64,000 nucleotides of DNA from Apus apus (GCF_020740795.1 NC_067282.1:152816858-152880857), one strand, 5' to 3'. Shown: positions 50,612-63,470, counted from the first letter of the stretch. A program made the numbers and translations. Notes: generated from the letters alone by a model not told the origin.

Positions 50612-50960
50612 CGCCTCCCCCCTCCCCGCTCGCCCGACTTCCGCCCACGCCGTGTCGCCACTTCCGCCCCCGACGTGCCAGACTTCCGCCTCCGACGTGC
50701 CAGACTTCCGCCCTCGACGTGCCAGACTTCCGCCGCCGGGCCGGGCCGGGCCGGGCGCCATGTTGCGGCCTGGCCTTGTGGTGCGGCGTTCCCCTCCGGC
50801 CCCGCGGTGAGCGCGCCGGGTTCGCGGTGCGGGCCCTGCCTTACTGCTCCTCTCGCCCGCCCCTGCAGCGAGCGGCCCGGCAGCCGGGCCGTGCTGCAGC
50901 CGTGGGGAGCTCTTGTCAGCGCGGCCGGGGCGCTGAGGGGCTCCCGCCGCCGTCGCGGGA
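50612..50960 (-). promoter_or_regulatory. RPS19BP1: CpG-island promoter of RPS19BP1 with five phased ETS boxes
   Basis: The island spans about 50290-50960. Five copies of ACTTCCGCC (GGCGGAAGT on the gene strand) begin at 50637, 50660, 50682, 50704 and 50726; copies 3-5 are embedded in near-identical 22 bp units with CGACGTGCCAG. GCGGAAGT fits ETS/GABP-type sites common at housekeeping and ribosome-biogenesis promoters. The array starts 26 bp upstream of the RPS19BP1 ATG, so it lies at the start site or in the 5' UTR. No TATA box. Confidence 0.8.
50760..50806 (+). other. candidate divergent first exon
   Basis: On the plus strand a start codon in good context (GGCGCCATG) opens 15 codons plus two bases and meets a consensus donor CGCG|GTGAGC at 50807. 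It faces away from RPS19BP1 within the same CpG island. It could be the first exon of a divergent transcript, perhaps non-coding. No partner exon was identified. Confidence 0.25.
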
Positions 50961-53900
50961 GTTGCGGCAGGCCGGGAGGAACGGGGATGGCCGCCGCCCG
51001 TGTCAGGCTTTGTCTTGGCAGGGCCCCGGAGCCCAGATGTAACTCTCTGCCAGGCACAGTGGTTTGCTCCGCCATAAATTCCATCTATTATTACTCCTTC
51101 AGTCTATTTATTTAAAGCTTTCCTCCCCCCTTCTCACCCCTCCAGAGGCTCGATGCTAATACCTGCTATATTTAGCTATCCTCTGAATAAAGCTTATTCA
51201 GTTCCAGCCAGTGCTGGCAGCAACGAGCTGACAATGGAGATGAGGGAGAGGATTTTATTCTGCCTCCAACATGTCCTGCAGGGAGGAAGAGATACAAGCG
51301 TCTCTCATTGTTTCCCTTAGTAATGGATCCCTTGCGGGGACTGATAACAGTTAAAACCAGGTTCATTAAAAGACATTTATTCACTGGAACTTGTTTTCCA
51401 GCTTTTGCAGATGCCACCTCAATGCCTATTTTTCTTGTTCATCCTCTTCCACATTCCTCCCTGGGTAGATCCCAGCATCCTGTGTCAGTACCTACTGGCG
51501 ACTCATTCATTTTTCTGGACAGGACCTACTTGGTGGTCTTCCTGGCATTAGGGCTGGGGAATGTTACCGTTCTTTTCTGCTTGTTCAGCATGTTGCTTCT
51601 CAGTTCTGATTTTCCTTTCACAGTAATCTGAACCATTTTTTGATAGAGTGACAGTCACTGGGTGTGTAATGCAGAGCACTTCTCCATTTTCTTGTTTTCT
51701 CTTAGTAGCTAGTGAAAGATAGAGCTTGCTCAGCTCTTAGTTCCCTGCCAGATTTGTGCCTCCAGTTGTGTGGCAGCTAATGAAATTACAAGGAGGTTAT
51801 TGTAGTGTTGCAAAAGAGAAGCTGAACAAGCAATGAGTTAATAGCCTATTGCTGAAATTGAGGAGAGCACTACAGAGCATTCTAGTCAGCAGGAGATTTG
51901 TTATTGCTTGTATACTCACATTATCTTTATCTTGGTCAGGGTGAGATAAATGATAGCTACCAGTGATCTTACCGTGGGGAAAGTGTTCCCAGAAATGCCT
52001 CATCAGTCAAACACTCTCTTTTAGCCCCTAAAATACAATTTACAGGTTCTTTGTAACGGTTACATATTGCACAGTATATTCAAGATAGCTTCTTCTACTA
52101 GATAAACACTAAATTTGCATGATTTAACTTTACTAGGATCACCTAATACATTCTTACACATGCTCAATGTCAGAATGGTGTCACTTTACCAATGCCTCAT
52201 GGAGGCACCCGATGCAAAAACATCTTTGTTACCAGCAACACAAAATGTGTCTTAACAAATTAGTGTGGTGCTTGCAGCACTGATGTATTATGCTGTTGAT
52301 GGAAATGATCTGCCCTTTTCTACCTCAAAAGTAAACCAACACTGTCCTGTTTCTGTATCTGCTGCACCAATTAATAAAGCTCTCGGCTATGTAGAGGTCT
52401 CAGAAAACCTGACTCCCTTCTTGTTAAATACCTTCAGTAGCAAGAAACAGTAATGCAGGCAACACCTCCTTTTACCAGCAAGGTTGAGTGCAGACTTGCT
52501 ATGATTTTTAGTCAGCTATTACCTGCAGAATAAAATTTAACAAGCGCCCAGGGGTCACTGCTGAAGAGGGAAGGCAAGGCACTTCCTTTAGCTGCATTCA
52601 CTGTCTCAGTGTGTGGTCAGGCTCTTGGAGCTAGTTAGTGCACCAAGAAGTTAAATGGATGAGTGCTTCATGGTGTGATGTGTTCCCCAGGTTTGAATCT
52701 GTTGCCAAAGATCAGGGACCAGCATGTGCCATGGGTTTTTTAACACTTTGTGAAATCGTGTACCTATTGTTAATACATTATATTTCCTCAGCTGCTTTTA
52801 ACAGGATCTGGCAGCTCTTCCTGGGCCACGATCATTAATGTTTTTCCTGACTGTGTCCTGGCTTTAGCTGTGCTTGGTTTTGGCAAACACAGTGATAATA
52901 GCGTCTGTCTTGTCTCTGTCTGGGTGACTTTGGTACAACTAATACTTGTCACACTCCTGCAGACACAGGTGTAGAGTCTTCCCTTGCTCTTTGACCTTAG
53001 TAGAAAGCTATGCTTATATCTTTTTGCTGCAGTGCTTAACAAGATCAGCTTGTTGGCCTACATTAGGAGTGTATGATCGTCTCTTCATATGAACTGGATT
53101 TTGACTGTGTATTATATATTCCTTTAAACCTGTATATGTGTAGAATGGAGGCGTTTGGATCTCATAATCTCCTCTCCTACATGCCTAAACTGTAAATTTT
53201 CCTCTGTTGACCTTAGGCTAAGTTGACTAACCCGTCTTTGATAAATCTGCTTTATGCTGAGCACAGCATATAAAATGCCATATTTCTCTTTGCAGAAGCT
53301 TCCATGACGTTATCACTCTCACAGTGAGGATAGGTTCCTTATTTCGTAATGATGTATCCATTTAACTATCACTTTCTTTTACCTGGTTCACTGTTGAAGG
53401 CAATTGAGCAGATCCTACAAATAGCTTTTTCCAGAATAGTATGTACTCTTAAAAATTTAATGCTAGGGGACTTTGTGTCTATGTCAGTAAAAAAAATATC
53501 ACTATTTCATTGTACTGTTTTAAGGCCTCTGCTCAAATTAAAATTTAATCCAAGAAAACTTCATCACTTTGTAATCCCTCCAAAATCAGTGCATTTAGTT
53601 CTTTTGAAGCCCTTTGGGGACAGAATGGGTGTCAAATGGTGTTCACTTAAATGCATAACATGCAAATAAATTATTATCTTAGAGCCTGAACAATCTAACT
53701 TGGGATGGCAAAAACCACAGGCAGTGCATTTCAGATTGAGAATGTCTTTGTTTTGGAGAGTTAAGCCATCTTTGAAAGCTTTCTGATGATAATATTAATG
53801 TTTTATAGCATTCTTTAAATCTCTTGCCTCAGTGGGTACCCATGAGCTAGCTTGCTTTTCAATTACAAATAACCCAGCATACAGATCAGTTTAAGTAACT

Positions 53901-56900
53901 TCCATATGTGAATGTTATCAGTTCACTTTCTGCTTGATTTCTTATGGCATTGAAAAATGGATATTTTTTCCCTGTTTGACTATGTTGATAAAGTTTCTGT
54001 TTCATCTTGAAGTGACTGTTCTTCTCCCTGTTACTCTAGGCTTCGGAAGGTCTGAGATTATTGTACATCTGGCCTGTTCCGCCTTATTATTTTGTACTAC
54101 GTGCTAACAAAGACATTACTGATACTCATAATTAATCATATGGTTGTCTGTGACAGTTCATAATAGTTGTTTGTTTGCTCTTACTTTATGTTCCAGCTTC
54201 TGGATTCAGGGGGTTGTGTAGGAATGTTGGTCTGAAGGAATATCGTGAAGAATATTAGAAAACAGAAGCTGAGGAGAGCTTTAGAAGTAAAATACAACAA
54301 CCACAAGCCTTTATTTAGTTTGGGTTTTTTTTAAAAACCATCTTATGATTTTGGGAAATGGAATCCAGATGTTTGAGCGCTTGATATTGTCCCCACTGAA
54401 ACGTGTAACTGTATTTTTCTCTTCCAAAATTAATCAGACCAATTTTAAACCCATTTTAAAACTGATTTTTACCTCTGCATGTTTCTTCACATGTGTTATG
54501 AAATGTGCCTTGCTTTAGACAGCTCTCCAGTTTCACCACATCCCATATTCTGTATTGTCTCTTGAACAACAGTATTCAAAGCTGCTGTCATTAATACTTA
54601 GCTGTGTTTGCCAACCTGAAGCAATTTGTGTTGAGCTCACTGTTCCTACAAAGACCCATGGATCACTGCCTGCCCTGGACCTGAAGTACATAGAAACCTT
54701 TGTCCTTCAGCTGTGTGATGCCTTTGAAAAGCGATTTGACTTTCTGGCCTACTGAATTTGAACAAGGGCTGGACAATGCTTTGATTCATACACTTGCATG
54801 GGTAAGTGTCTAGTTACTTTAGGCTGACAGAATGTCTTTTATTCTGATTTTTTAAATTGTTTAATCCAGTGCAGGTACCTACCTCTTCTGTGCACTTGTC
54901 AGCCTGTTCCAGGTCACCAAGAAGCTGGCTCTGCCTTGTACAGCTTCTGCAGATAATGTTGCCTTAAGGTTAAGATTAAATCTGCTTCCCACCATACTAG
55001 ATGCTGCAGTAAGAAATTAACTCTGCGCCTGAAAAAAACAAGAGTTATCCTCCTTCTATACAGATGAGGTAAGGAGGGAGAAAGATTAAGCAACTTGCAA
55101 AATAGTTGAGGTAGGATGAACACTCAAGCTAGACCTTCTGAACTATGTGGAGGCTCAGCCCAAAACACGTCCATGTTCTCCACCTGCTGTTTTTTGGCTC
55201 CAAAGGGGAAGAGAGCAAGCACCAGTATCTTTCCTGAAGCTGTAAGAGCCTGCTTTGTAGAGAGAGACAACATTTTTAAGAATATAATTATTATATTTGG
55301 AAAAAAACCCAAACAAGGCTTCCTTCAGGGCTTACAATACCAGAAGAAAGCACTTTGTGAGTAGCATTTTGTGTATCATACAGAGTTGTTGTCACAAAAC
55401 TTTTCGTGGTCAGATATATTGGGGTTTTGCCTCCAGACTCACCAAATGTCTGAACTTCCATTACTCTCATACTTTTCATCTGTGCCTGAGGGAAAGATCT
55501 CTTCACAGGGACATCTGCTGCTCTTGCCTGCCTCCTATAGTGGAGCGGAGTAATAGGTCTGCAGCTGGAGGGGAATTATTTCCTGCTCGTGTTTCCCACC
55601 ACTACCCTTAAATGTCAGGAGAGGGAGGAAGTAATAGAAGGATGCCAAGGCTCGGTGACTGACTTTTCCCTGTTCTTTCTGTGGGTCACGGAGATGGTTT
55701 CTGAGTTTTCTTCCTGCCTTCCCCACCTACTTTATTCCTGCAGCATTAGCTCTGGGAGAAAGTGGCAGAGCTTGATGCCACTGTATCCTCCAGTCTAGAA
55801 GGCTACAAGGTATCCTGCTGTAGTTGCTTTTCCTTTTTCCTTAAAAACCTGGGAAAAGAGGGTCCTTTGGTGAAGTCTGGATGGGCCTGAGTGTAAAAAT
55901 GTAGGGGATGTGGGCTACAAACAGCTAAATGCTGGAGAACAGGTGTAACAGACGGCATAAACAGGAAGGATGCAAAGGCAGGACTGATAACAGGGCTTGG
56001 AGTGAGTACAAATTTGCTTTATAGACTCTCAGGCTGAATGAAATGCATTGTAGGAAGGTGAGGAAAGCATGGACAACACCTACTGCAATATGTACACACC
56101 AGGAATTATTGACAAACTTGAGAGCTTTGGTTTTGTGCCACTGGCAGTGCCGGGTCAGCACAGCTTCCAGAAGTTATGACCTGTTTGGGGGAAACTCTTG
56201 AAGAATATTGCAAAACATTTTCCCATGTTACTTGGGAAGCTCACAGTTAGTGATGGGCTTGATGAGACTTACACCTCAGTTACCAGTGCCTGAGCCTCCA
56301 GGCATACCAGGAGGTTTGTTTTTCTTTCAAATCAGCCTCAATCAGCCAGACTGTTACCTGGTGACTTTATTTTTTTTCTTTTTCTTCCCTCTGGATTTCA
56401 GCCTGTTTTTTCTTTTTCTTTATGTGCTTTTAGACTTGATATTTCCCTTTTCAACTGAAGACTGGCCTCCTTGGCTTGATGCTTGACCTTCTGCTTTTGT
56501 TTCACCGTTGGCCTTTGACTTAACTCTATTTCTTCCTTATGTTCTTTGATTTTCTCTTTGTAGCTTTCTTTTTTGTTTTAGTCAGAACTATAAGTATTCT
56601 GGGCCAGAACCTGAGAAATTTGCCCTGTAGAATACACAGAAAATGGACAGAAATTGAACCAGGGATTTTGAGACAAGGTTCTGAACATAACATTCTTCTG
56701 CTAGAGAGATTTGTAAAAGGCAGGGGTGGTTCCCAGTGCTGGAAATATTGTGGCCTTTGCTGAAATAAAGTCTTGTTTCTTCCAGGAGGGATCTATTTTA
56801 TCCTGGTTACAATAGAAAGAATTATTTCTTATATAAAGAGCTTGGAAATACACAGAAGTAGAAGAGGCTGTATTAGAGCAAGAGCTTAATTATCCTCATG

Positions 56901-57724
56901 CTGTGCAGATGTGAAATTGGGGAATGTCAGTCGCTGCTGAACGTGGCTGCTTTCAAAGCAGTGACAAGGAGATGGAAGGCTCTGTGTTTTGTTCTCAGCC
57001 TCTCCACCCCAGAGCCTTAAAATGTTTACAAGCCTCAGAGCTGGCTCTGGATGCAGCAAAGTTTAGCTAGTTATGCTTGTCACCAACCATTAAGGATTTG
57101 GAGACAGACAGGAGATGGGCTGAGGCTGTCACGGGCTTTTGCTGCCTTAGGCAGGCCTTGCTAGTGGATGTCTCTGCTGCTTGGTGCAGAGCAGAGCTGG
57201 TGGAGCTGGGGGCAGCATTGCCGGCTGCTGCAGCTCCTGCCTGCTCCATCCTGTGCTGCCACCGGCCCAATCTTACCGTGGCTAAAGGTGTGTCATGTCC
57301 CTTGGTTCAGTGGCTGAAGGTGTGTCGTATGTGCTCCTGTTCCCCAGTCCCTTCAAGCTTGGAATGAACGAGCTATTCGGAGACAGTAGGAAAAACAGGA
57401 GGATGCAGATGAGGGATGGGATCATGAAGGTGTTGCAGGTCAGGGAACAGCCAGGCCACCAGAATGCTTCAGAACAGAGTGGGTCAGATAAACTGATCCC
57501 CTCACCAGTTGCTTCTGACATGGGACTTGAGAGCAAGGCAGCATTGTGGATTTTGCTGCAAGCAGCAGGGGGTTTGCATGCTTATTGCCACAATGACCAC
57601 TTTGTGGTTTCCTGCTTTTGGAAATTTTTTTTTTTTTCATCAAGGAGATGTTCTGTCCCATGGCTGGCAAGCTGCATTTATCAGCATGTGCCAGACCCAC
57701 TGCACTCTGCTTTTGTGATTTTTA

Positions 57725-57980
57725 CCTCTCCCTTTTTTTTTTTTTCCCCCCTTTCCTCCCTTTGCTCTGTCTCTCCAGTAGCTGTATTTTGTCTTGTCTT
57801 ATTCCCTGTTTCGTTGACTGCTGTCTCTCTTTATAGCCCTTGCTTCTCCAAACAGGGTCAGCAATTTCTGAGGCTGTGGGGTGGTAATGGTTCAGCTTGA
57901 CCTTTTACCATTTGTTCCTGACTCGCTGCAATTGAATCCCTCTAAATCATACAACTGGCTCTCTCCTCTCTTATGTTCCA
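57725..57980 (+). repeat. diverged direct repeat, copy 1
   Basis: It pairs with 59140-59390. Shared features in order: a T/C-rich lead, TAGCCCTT.CTTCTCCAA, AGGGTCAGCAATT (57854-57866), GACCTTTTA, then CTCTAAAT/CTCTGAAT and a CTCTTTTCTT-type end. Spacing of matching points is about 1410-1417 bp. Confidence 0.65.
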
Positions 57981-59139
57981 TTCTCTCCCTTTCCATCCAG
58001 CTCTCCTCTGCAGAGTGTAGAAAACACTCATTTAGAAAACACTGAAAATCCACCAATGTGCTTGGGAGACCTCCACTCTCTTGGGGTCCAGGAGCAGCCC
58101 TGGAGGTGCTTGGTACCAGGCACCCATATGGTCATCACATGATTCCCTCTGGGCCAGGCTGTCACCTTTTCCAGGGCTATATGTCCTGTTCTGCCTCTGT
58201 TTTCTGAAGTCAGGGAAACAAAGGCCAGCCCGAGAGGAGGCCAGGCTGCCATTTCTGTCACTGATACATAGTGCCACAAGGGCTCTCCACACTAGATGTC
58301 ACTGTGAGGCTGAGTTTTGTCTGCCACAAGCACAGCATCCAGGAGAGATGGGTGCTGAGATGGGTGCTGAGACAGGTGCTTAGCTTTAGGAAGTCTCTGC
58401 CAGGAGCTGCAGGAGGGCAGAGGGTGCAGAAGAGGTTTGCAGGACAAGCCTGGAATTGCTGTAGGTTTTAGCCAGGCCTGTCAAGTTTTGGGCACAGAAC
58501 CAGCAAGATGCAGGAGCGTTTTGGGGTGCAGCTCCATACCACCACCTTTGAGCACCCCAGCCTGTATCTGGTAGCCATCTGGGCCATAGCGTGAATCGAC
58601 CCCTGTGACTTTTGTCTGAGTAGTGCTCATCTCCAGCCAATCATTTTATCATTTGTCAGCAGGTGTCTTGCTAATGCTCAGCCCTGGATCACTCTTTGCT
58701 GTTCCCATCTGCCACCACCCATCTCTAGCCCTGGCCACAGCACACCTCCATACAGTAAGTGGTGATGTCACCTCCCTGGCAGGGCTACAGCGGAGAGGAC
58801 CCTTAGGGAGGCACCTTGGTAGACCCCAAAGCTGAGGTGGGAGCTGGGAAGCTATGGCAAGTAGTGTAGGGAAGCTTGCCAGGAGCTGGTCTTTTCTCTC
58901 ACCAAGGAAGCCAAATGACAAGCCAGCCACGTGGCCCCTGTTACCAAAGACATGGGGCATGACTGCAGGGTGGGAGTCAGCAGACCCAAGTGCTTGTGGG
59001 GAGTCTGGCTTGCACAAGGTCTCCCTGTGCAGTGAGTGAGGAGGCTTTCTGCCCCACAGTCAGCATGCACATTTCTTAATGTGGTAGCAGATGTTTATAT
59101 AATTTCTTTTACTTTTGCTTGCTTAATTTTTTTGAGGTT

Positions 59140-59390
59140 TTTTCTTCTTTCACTTTTTCTTTCCTTCCTTTACTCCCTTGTCTCTTTTGACAGCTGTCTT
59201 TTGACTTGCATTGCCTATTTCCCTCTCTCCCTGTCCTCTCTTTCTCCTTCTAGCCCTTCCTTCTCCAACTAGGGTCAGCAATTCCTGGGAGGATGACTGT
59301 TCAACCTGACCTTTTATCTCTTGATCTTGCCTCCTAGCACTTGAGTCCCTCTGAATTATCAGGCCAGCTCTTTTCTTGTTTCTTATCTTC
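59140..59390 (+). repeat. diverged direct repeat, copy 2
   Basis: Partner of 57725-57980, with AGGGTCAGCAATT at 59271-59283. It is either a local duplication or two copies of an unclassified interspersed repeat. Confidence 0.65.
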
Positions 59391-61351
59391 CATTGTTTGT
59401 TCCTAAAACTTTGTATTGTGAAGTGATTGTTTCGATCATGTCTCCATCCTCTGAGGGGTCCCTGCTGTGCAGAACCTGTAAGTTGTGTCCTAAGGGAGAT
59501 GAGCTGGCTAATAAATGCCCTGTAAACCACCGTATCTGTGGGATAGATGTTCTTTAGGATAATTATGGGGGTTTAAGTTAATCAACTGCAAGCCAGAAAC
59601 AAGGGAATGAGGTTGACGGGGAAAGCCATAAACTCCAAGGCAGTGTTTTGATTTGGCTGTGTGTAGGTTTACAGCCTCCTGTCTTACTGGGCACACCATG
59701 GTTTACATTGGTAGAAGATCACACCCCATTTACACGTTAGCATCCATATGACTTTCTACCTGGGTGTACTCACAGGCATGGAAAGGGCACCGTGGGATGT
59801 GCAGTATCTGAGCTCCTCCACAGGCATCCCTGCTGATGTTGCACAGCCCCTTCACTGTGGGGCTCCCGGTAAATGTGCAGGTTTGTGTGGGTACGTGCGT
59901 GGACGTGTGCCTGTGCATCGTCAGGATGCCAAAGAGACTGGATTGGACCCCCCATGTCGTGCAGCCTTTGGAGCTGTCCGAAGCAGTGAGGAGCCTCAGA
60001 GACTCCTCTGCTGGGCTCACCTGGCCGTGCTCTTCCAGCGTGTGCCGTGCTGGAGGCTGAATCCACCTCCACTTGATCGTGTGCCAAGTTCTATTAACAT
60101 TCGCTTCATCACAGCGCAGCCCAATTAATATTTGATTCTGGCAAATGAACGAGGGCAGAGGGATTAAACGGAGTTGCCAGCTGGGGTGGTGGAAGTGGTG
60201 AGGAGGGGGCATTGCTCTTTTTTTTTTTTGTGTAAGCCCAGAGGAGTAGGACTAAAAGACTTCCATGGAGGAGGGAATCAGGATCTCTTCTCTGCAGGCA
60301 GTGTCTCTGAATGGTCTGCACTGGTGCGTGTTGAACACGGAGCTGTGCTGAGACCAGGTGCTTCTAAGGGAGGGAAAGGGAGATTTTCACCACTGGGTTT
60401 CTGCTGACCACTGAGTGTGATCATGGAGGAGGAACAGGAGGTTGCCTGAACCCTCTGGGGCATTATCATGCAGATCTAATGGAGTGGGCCTGGCTGTTTA
60501 GCCAGCACTGATAGGAAGCTGCAGTGCTTGAAGAAGTTTGCTAACCCCCTTGGAAAGCTCTGCAGGAATAAAGGTGCAGATTCAGGCCACAGAGACCCCG
60601 AGAGCAACTTACTTCTGTGTCATCTACTTGATGCATTTGGAGACAGAATCTCAGTGTTGGTGGTGTCCTGTCAGTGCAGCTCTGCAGGCACCGTGGCTTG
60701 GATTCCATATCTTAGACAGCTGGGATGAGGCAGATGGAGTGAGGTGGATCCTCTGCCCTCTCCTTCTTTGCAGAGCTGCCTGCAGTCCCCTGAGGGCTGG
60801 GAGGGCCAGTGGGGTTCAGCAGGGTGGGGGAAGCTGGTCTGGGCTGCAGCTGCTTTCAGCCTCTCCCAGATGTGATTTCCCCCTCCCAAGTAGGCATCAT
60901 GTCACTTCCCAATTGAAAAGCCAAGTGAAATTTCCAGGCAGTTTGCAGCTTTTATGATTCACTTGTTTACTCTTCTCCCTTTCACTCCTTTTTTATTTTT
61001 TAATTTATTTTCTTTTCCTTTTTTCTCTTCTGTTTCTATTCAGTCCTGCCAGCTGCCTGCTTTGAATTTAGTTTGTATCAAGGGCAGGAGAAATTAATTT
61101 TCTGCTTTCCTATTTGGTGCAGCATGGATTCTCCCCCCTCTCCATTCCCCTTCTATGCCTGTTACTGAAGTAAAGAGAGATGTTTTGGAAACATTTCCTT
61201 TTTAAAATCTCCTTCTGCCCTCTCATAACTGTTTGGCCTTTCTGCTGGCAGTGTGGGACAGGTGCTTACACAGTGCTTCTTTCCTGATCCAAGAGATGGA
61301 GAATAAACTCCTGGGCTATTGTAGATCACATCTCACTACAAATCTAGCTAC

Positions 61352-61384
61352 CAAAAAAAAAATAAAAAAATAAAAAAAAAAAAG
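61352..61384 (+). repeat. A-rich low-complexity run
   Basis: Three A runs split by single T residues. It could be a decayed poly(A) tail, but no retro-copy is recognisable on its left and I see no target-site duplication. Confidence 0.85.
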
Positions 61385-61807
61385 GACAGTTGGAGAGGGA
61401 CAGGTTTTTCAGTTTTTCTGGGAAATGATCCCTCCTGCTGAGCTCCTAAGAGCTGCCAGGACACAGAGCATTTCTGGGTTCAGTGTTGGGACAGCAAGTA
61501 AGGCCTGACCCTGTTTGGACCTGGGAGAGGAAGCAGGACATGGCAGGATAGCAACCAGGAGCTGATACAGACATTTTGCAGTGAGCATCTGGTAAAGCTA
61601 TTGTTTTAATCTGGCAGTCGTGATTTTGTGCTGTGGATATAAAACTTCTGCATAAAGGAACTGAAAGCAACTTCCCAGCTCCTGCAGCCCGGCCACCTAT
61701 AAGGCTCTGTGTGTGTGCATGTATGAGCAATACTTGCTGGTAGAACATATTTGTGAGATGTGGCGTTTTGTTACCTTTTAGCGAGGAAGAATCGTTTATC
61801 TCAGCAT

Positions 61808-61880
61808 TCTAATTATGTTCCATTAAAATGCAAATTTGGGTTTATGCATTGAAATTGTCAGTACCATTGCCATGGCAACT
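61808..61880 (+). promoter_or_regulatory. candidate enhancer-like motif cluster
   Basis: Within 73 bp lie a homeodomain core TAATTA (61810-61815), a perfect octamer ATGCAAAT (61828-61835) and a near-palindromic RFX X-box ATTGCCATGGCAAC (61866-61879). AT-rich DNA with such paired sites is typical of conserved non-coding elements, and the neighbouring gene expected by synteny (CACNA1I) is neuronal. Function is inferred. Confidence 0.4.
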
Positions 61881-63014
61881 GGAGCTTGAGGGTGGGGAAT
61901 GGGAATAGGTGGGACCGTGCATTTCTCTCTGAATCCCTCTTAAATACCTCCAGGTAACTGAAATCACAGTGCCCTTCTCCAGGAACCATGGCATTTTCCT
62001 ACTAGTGAATTTGAGGCATCACTGAAGTTCTCCTTGGAGCTGTTCCAACGGAGTGAGCCACAGTGTGCATAGATCACAGGGTAACTCCCAATAAAGTGGG
62101 AGAGCTGGTACACAGGTCTTTAAAAAGGAGATGAATCCTTCCCATTTTACCCCCCATGTCATACTTCTTTTCTGGCTGGAGGAGGGGAGGTCTGTAATGA
62201 CTTCACAAACTTCCACCTAGAAGCTCTTAGATGCTGCTGCACTTACTGGAAGATCTAAGTGCCATCTATGCTTTTAAAACCAGTCACCTCCAGCTAAACA
62301 CCCAATCAAGCTGTTAGTGTTGGTGATGTCCTGCAGGAGTGATCTCCCCTGGTCAATCAACCTTGGCACAGAGTGAGTAGAGTCTTCCCCATACCACCTC
62401 ATTGGATCCTTGCTTCTTTCTCTGTCTTGCATGGTAAGATGGTGTGACTCTGCTTCTTTCTCCTCTCTTTTTACCAAGTAAAGCTGGGACTCCTAGAGCT
62501 TGTCTCTCTCCTGTTTAAGAATCAAGTGGAGGGGCTTTAGGATGTTGGGTGCTAGTGAATACTGAGGGAGACTGGGATATGGCTGAGTATATTTCACAGG
62601 GAAAAAATGTGCCTCTCTGTTTTGGCTGTTGGCTGAAAATTTAGATGATAAATAAAGCATGATGAATTAATTCCCAAACCTCACTGACAGCTGGGCAGGG
62701 AAGACAAGACTAAGTCTATTTTCTGGCTCCCCATCCCTGTTAAGAGGTTCACAGAATCATCTGATTCCTCATCCTGGTCTTGCCAGGGGGTTGTTTCTTC
62801 CTCTAGACTGGGAATATGATTTGCTATTAGTAAATGCATTTTCATGAACCTCATGGTCCAAACTGTGGTTTCTCTTGAGTATAATTTACTTGGATAACCT
62901 GGTTAAACAGTGAAATAAAGAAAGAGCAGGCTTTAGTTCAGCTTAGGGAGGCCACAAAGAGAGGTAGAGTCAGTCTTTGTCCTCCCAGTATGAGACAGAT
63001 AGTGGCAAACTGCA

Positions 63015-63470
63015 GTGAGTTTAGTGGAGGGCCATGAAGACAATCAGGGAGTCGGAGTACATAAGATGAGGAGATTCTGAGGGTGATGGTTTTGTCTAAC
63101 CTGGAGGAGAGAAATTTTGGGGGGTTCTGTTTGCCGTTTTCCACTAAGTAATGGGGTGGGGGCTTTGTAGAGAAAATGGAGCTGGACTCTTCTTGTGGGT
63201 GTGCATCAAGGACTACAGGCAGAAGAGACAAGTTGCAGTGGAGAGAATTCCAACTCTGTACAAAGAAAGAAAATAATAATGAGGGTGGTTCAGACATGAT
63301 ATGGTAGCCTAAAGATATTTTGTAGTCCGCATCGTTTGAGATCCTCAAATTTCAAGGAGACAAGGCCTTGAGCAACCTGCTCTGGCTTTGAAGTTAGCCC
63401 TGCTTGGAACAGGGATTTGGACCAGAGGCCTCCAGAGATACAATTCAACACCAGTTATTCTGTGGGCTCC
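63015..63470 (+). repeat. degraded CR1 LINE fragment, sense strand
   Basis: Recognisable phrases are 'gtggagggccatgaagacaa', 'gtctaacctggaggagag', and near the right end 'ggaccagaggcctccagaga' and a 'caattcaacaccagttattc'-type terminus. It is clearly older than the other copies, with many changes and indels. Confidence 0.7.

Noticed and set aside
50267-51115. 282-codon plus-strand frame and 246-codon minus-strand frame over the RPS19BP1 promoter
   Set aside because: These are CpG-island artefacts crossing RPS19BP1 exons 1-2 and the ETS-box tandem repeat; the repetitive peptide comes from the repeat units.
56330-56590. Possible third copy of the 57.7/59.2 kb duplicated segment
   Set aside because: Only general T/C-richness is shared; the diagnostic AGGGTCAGCAATT block is missing.
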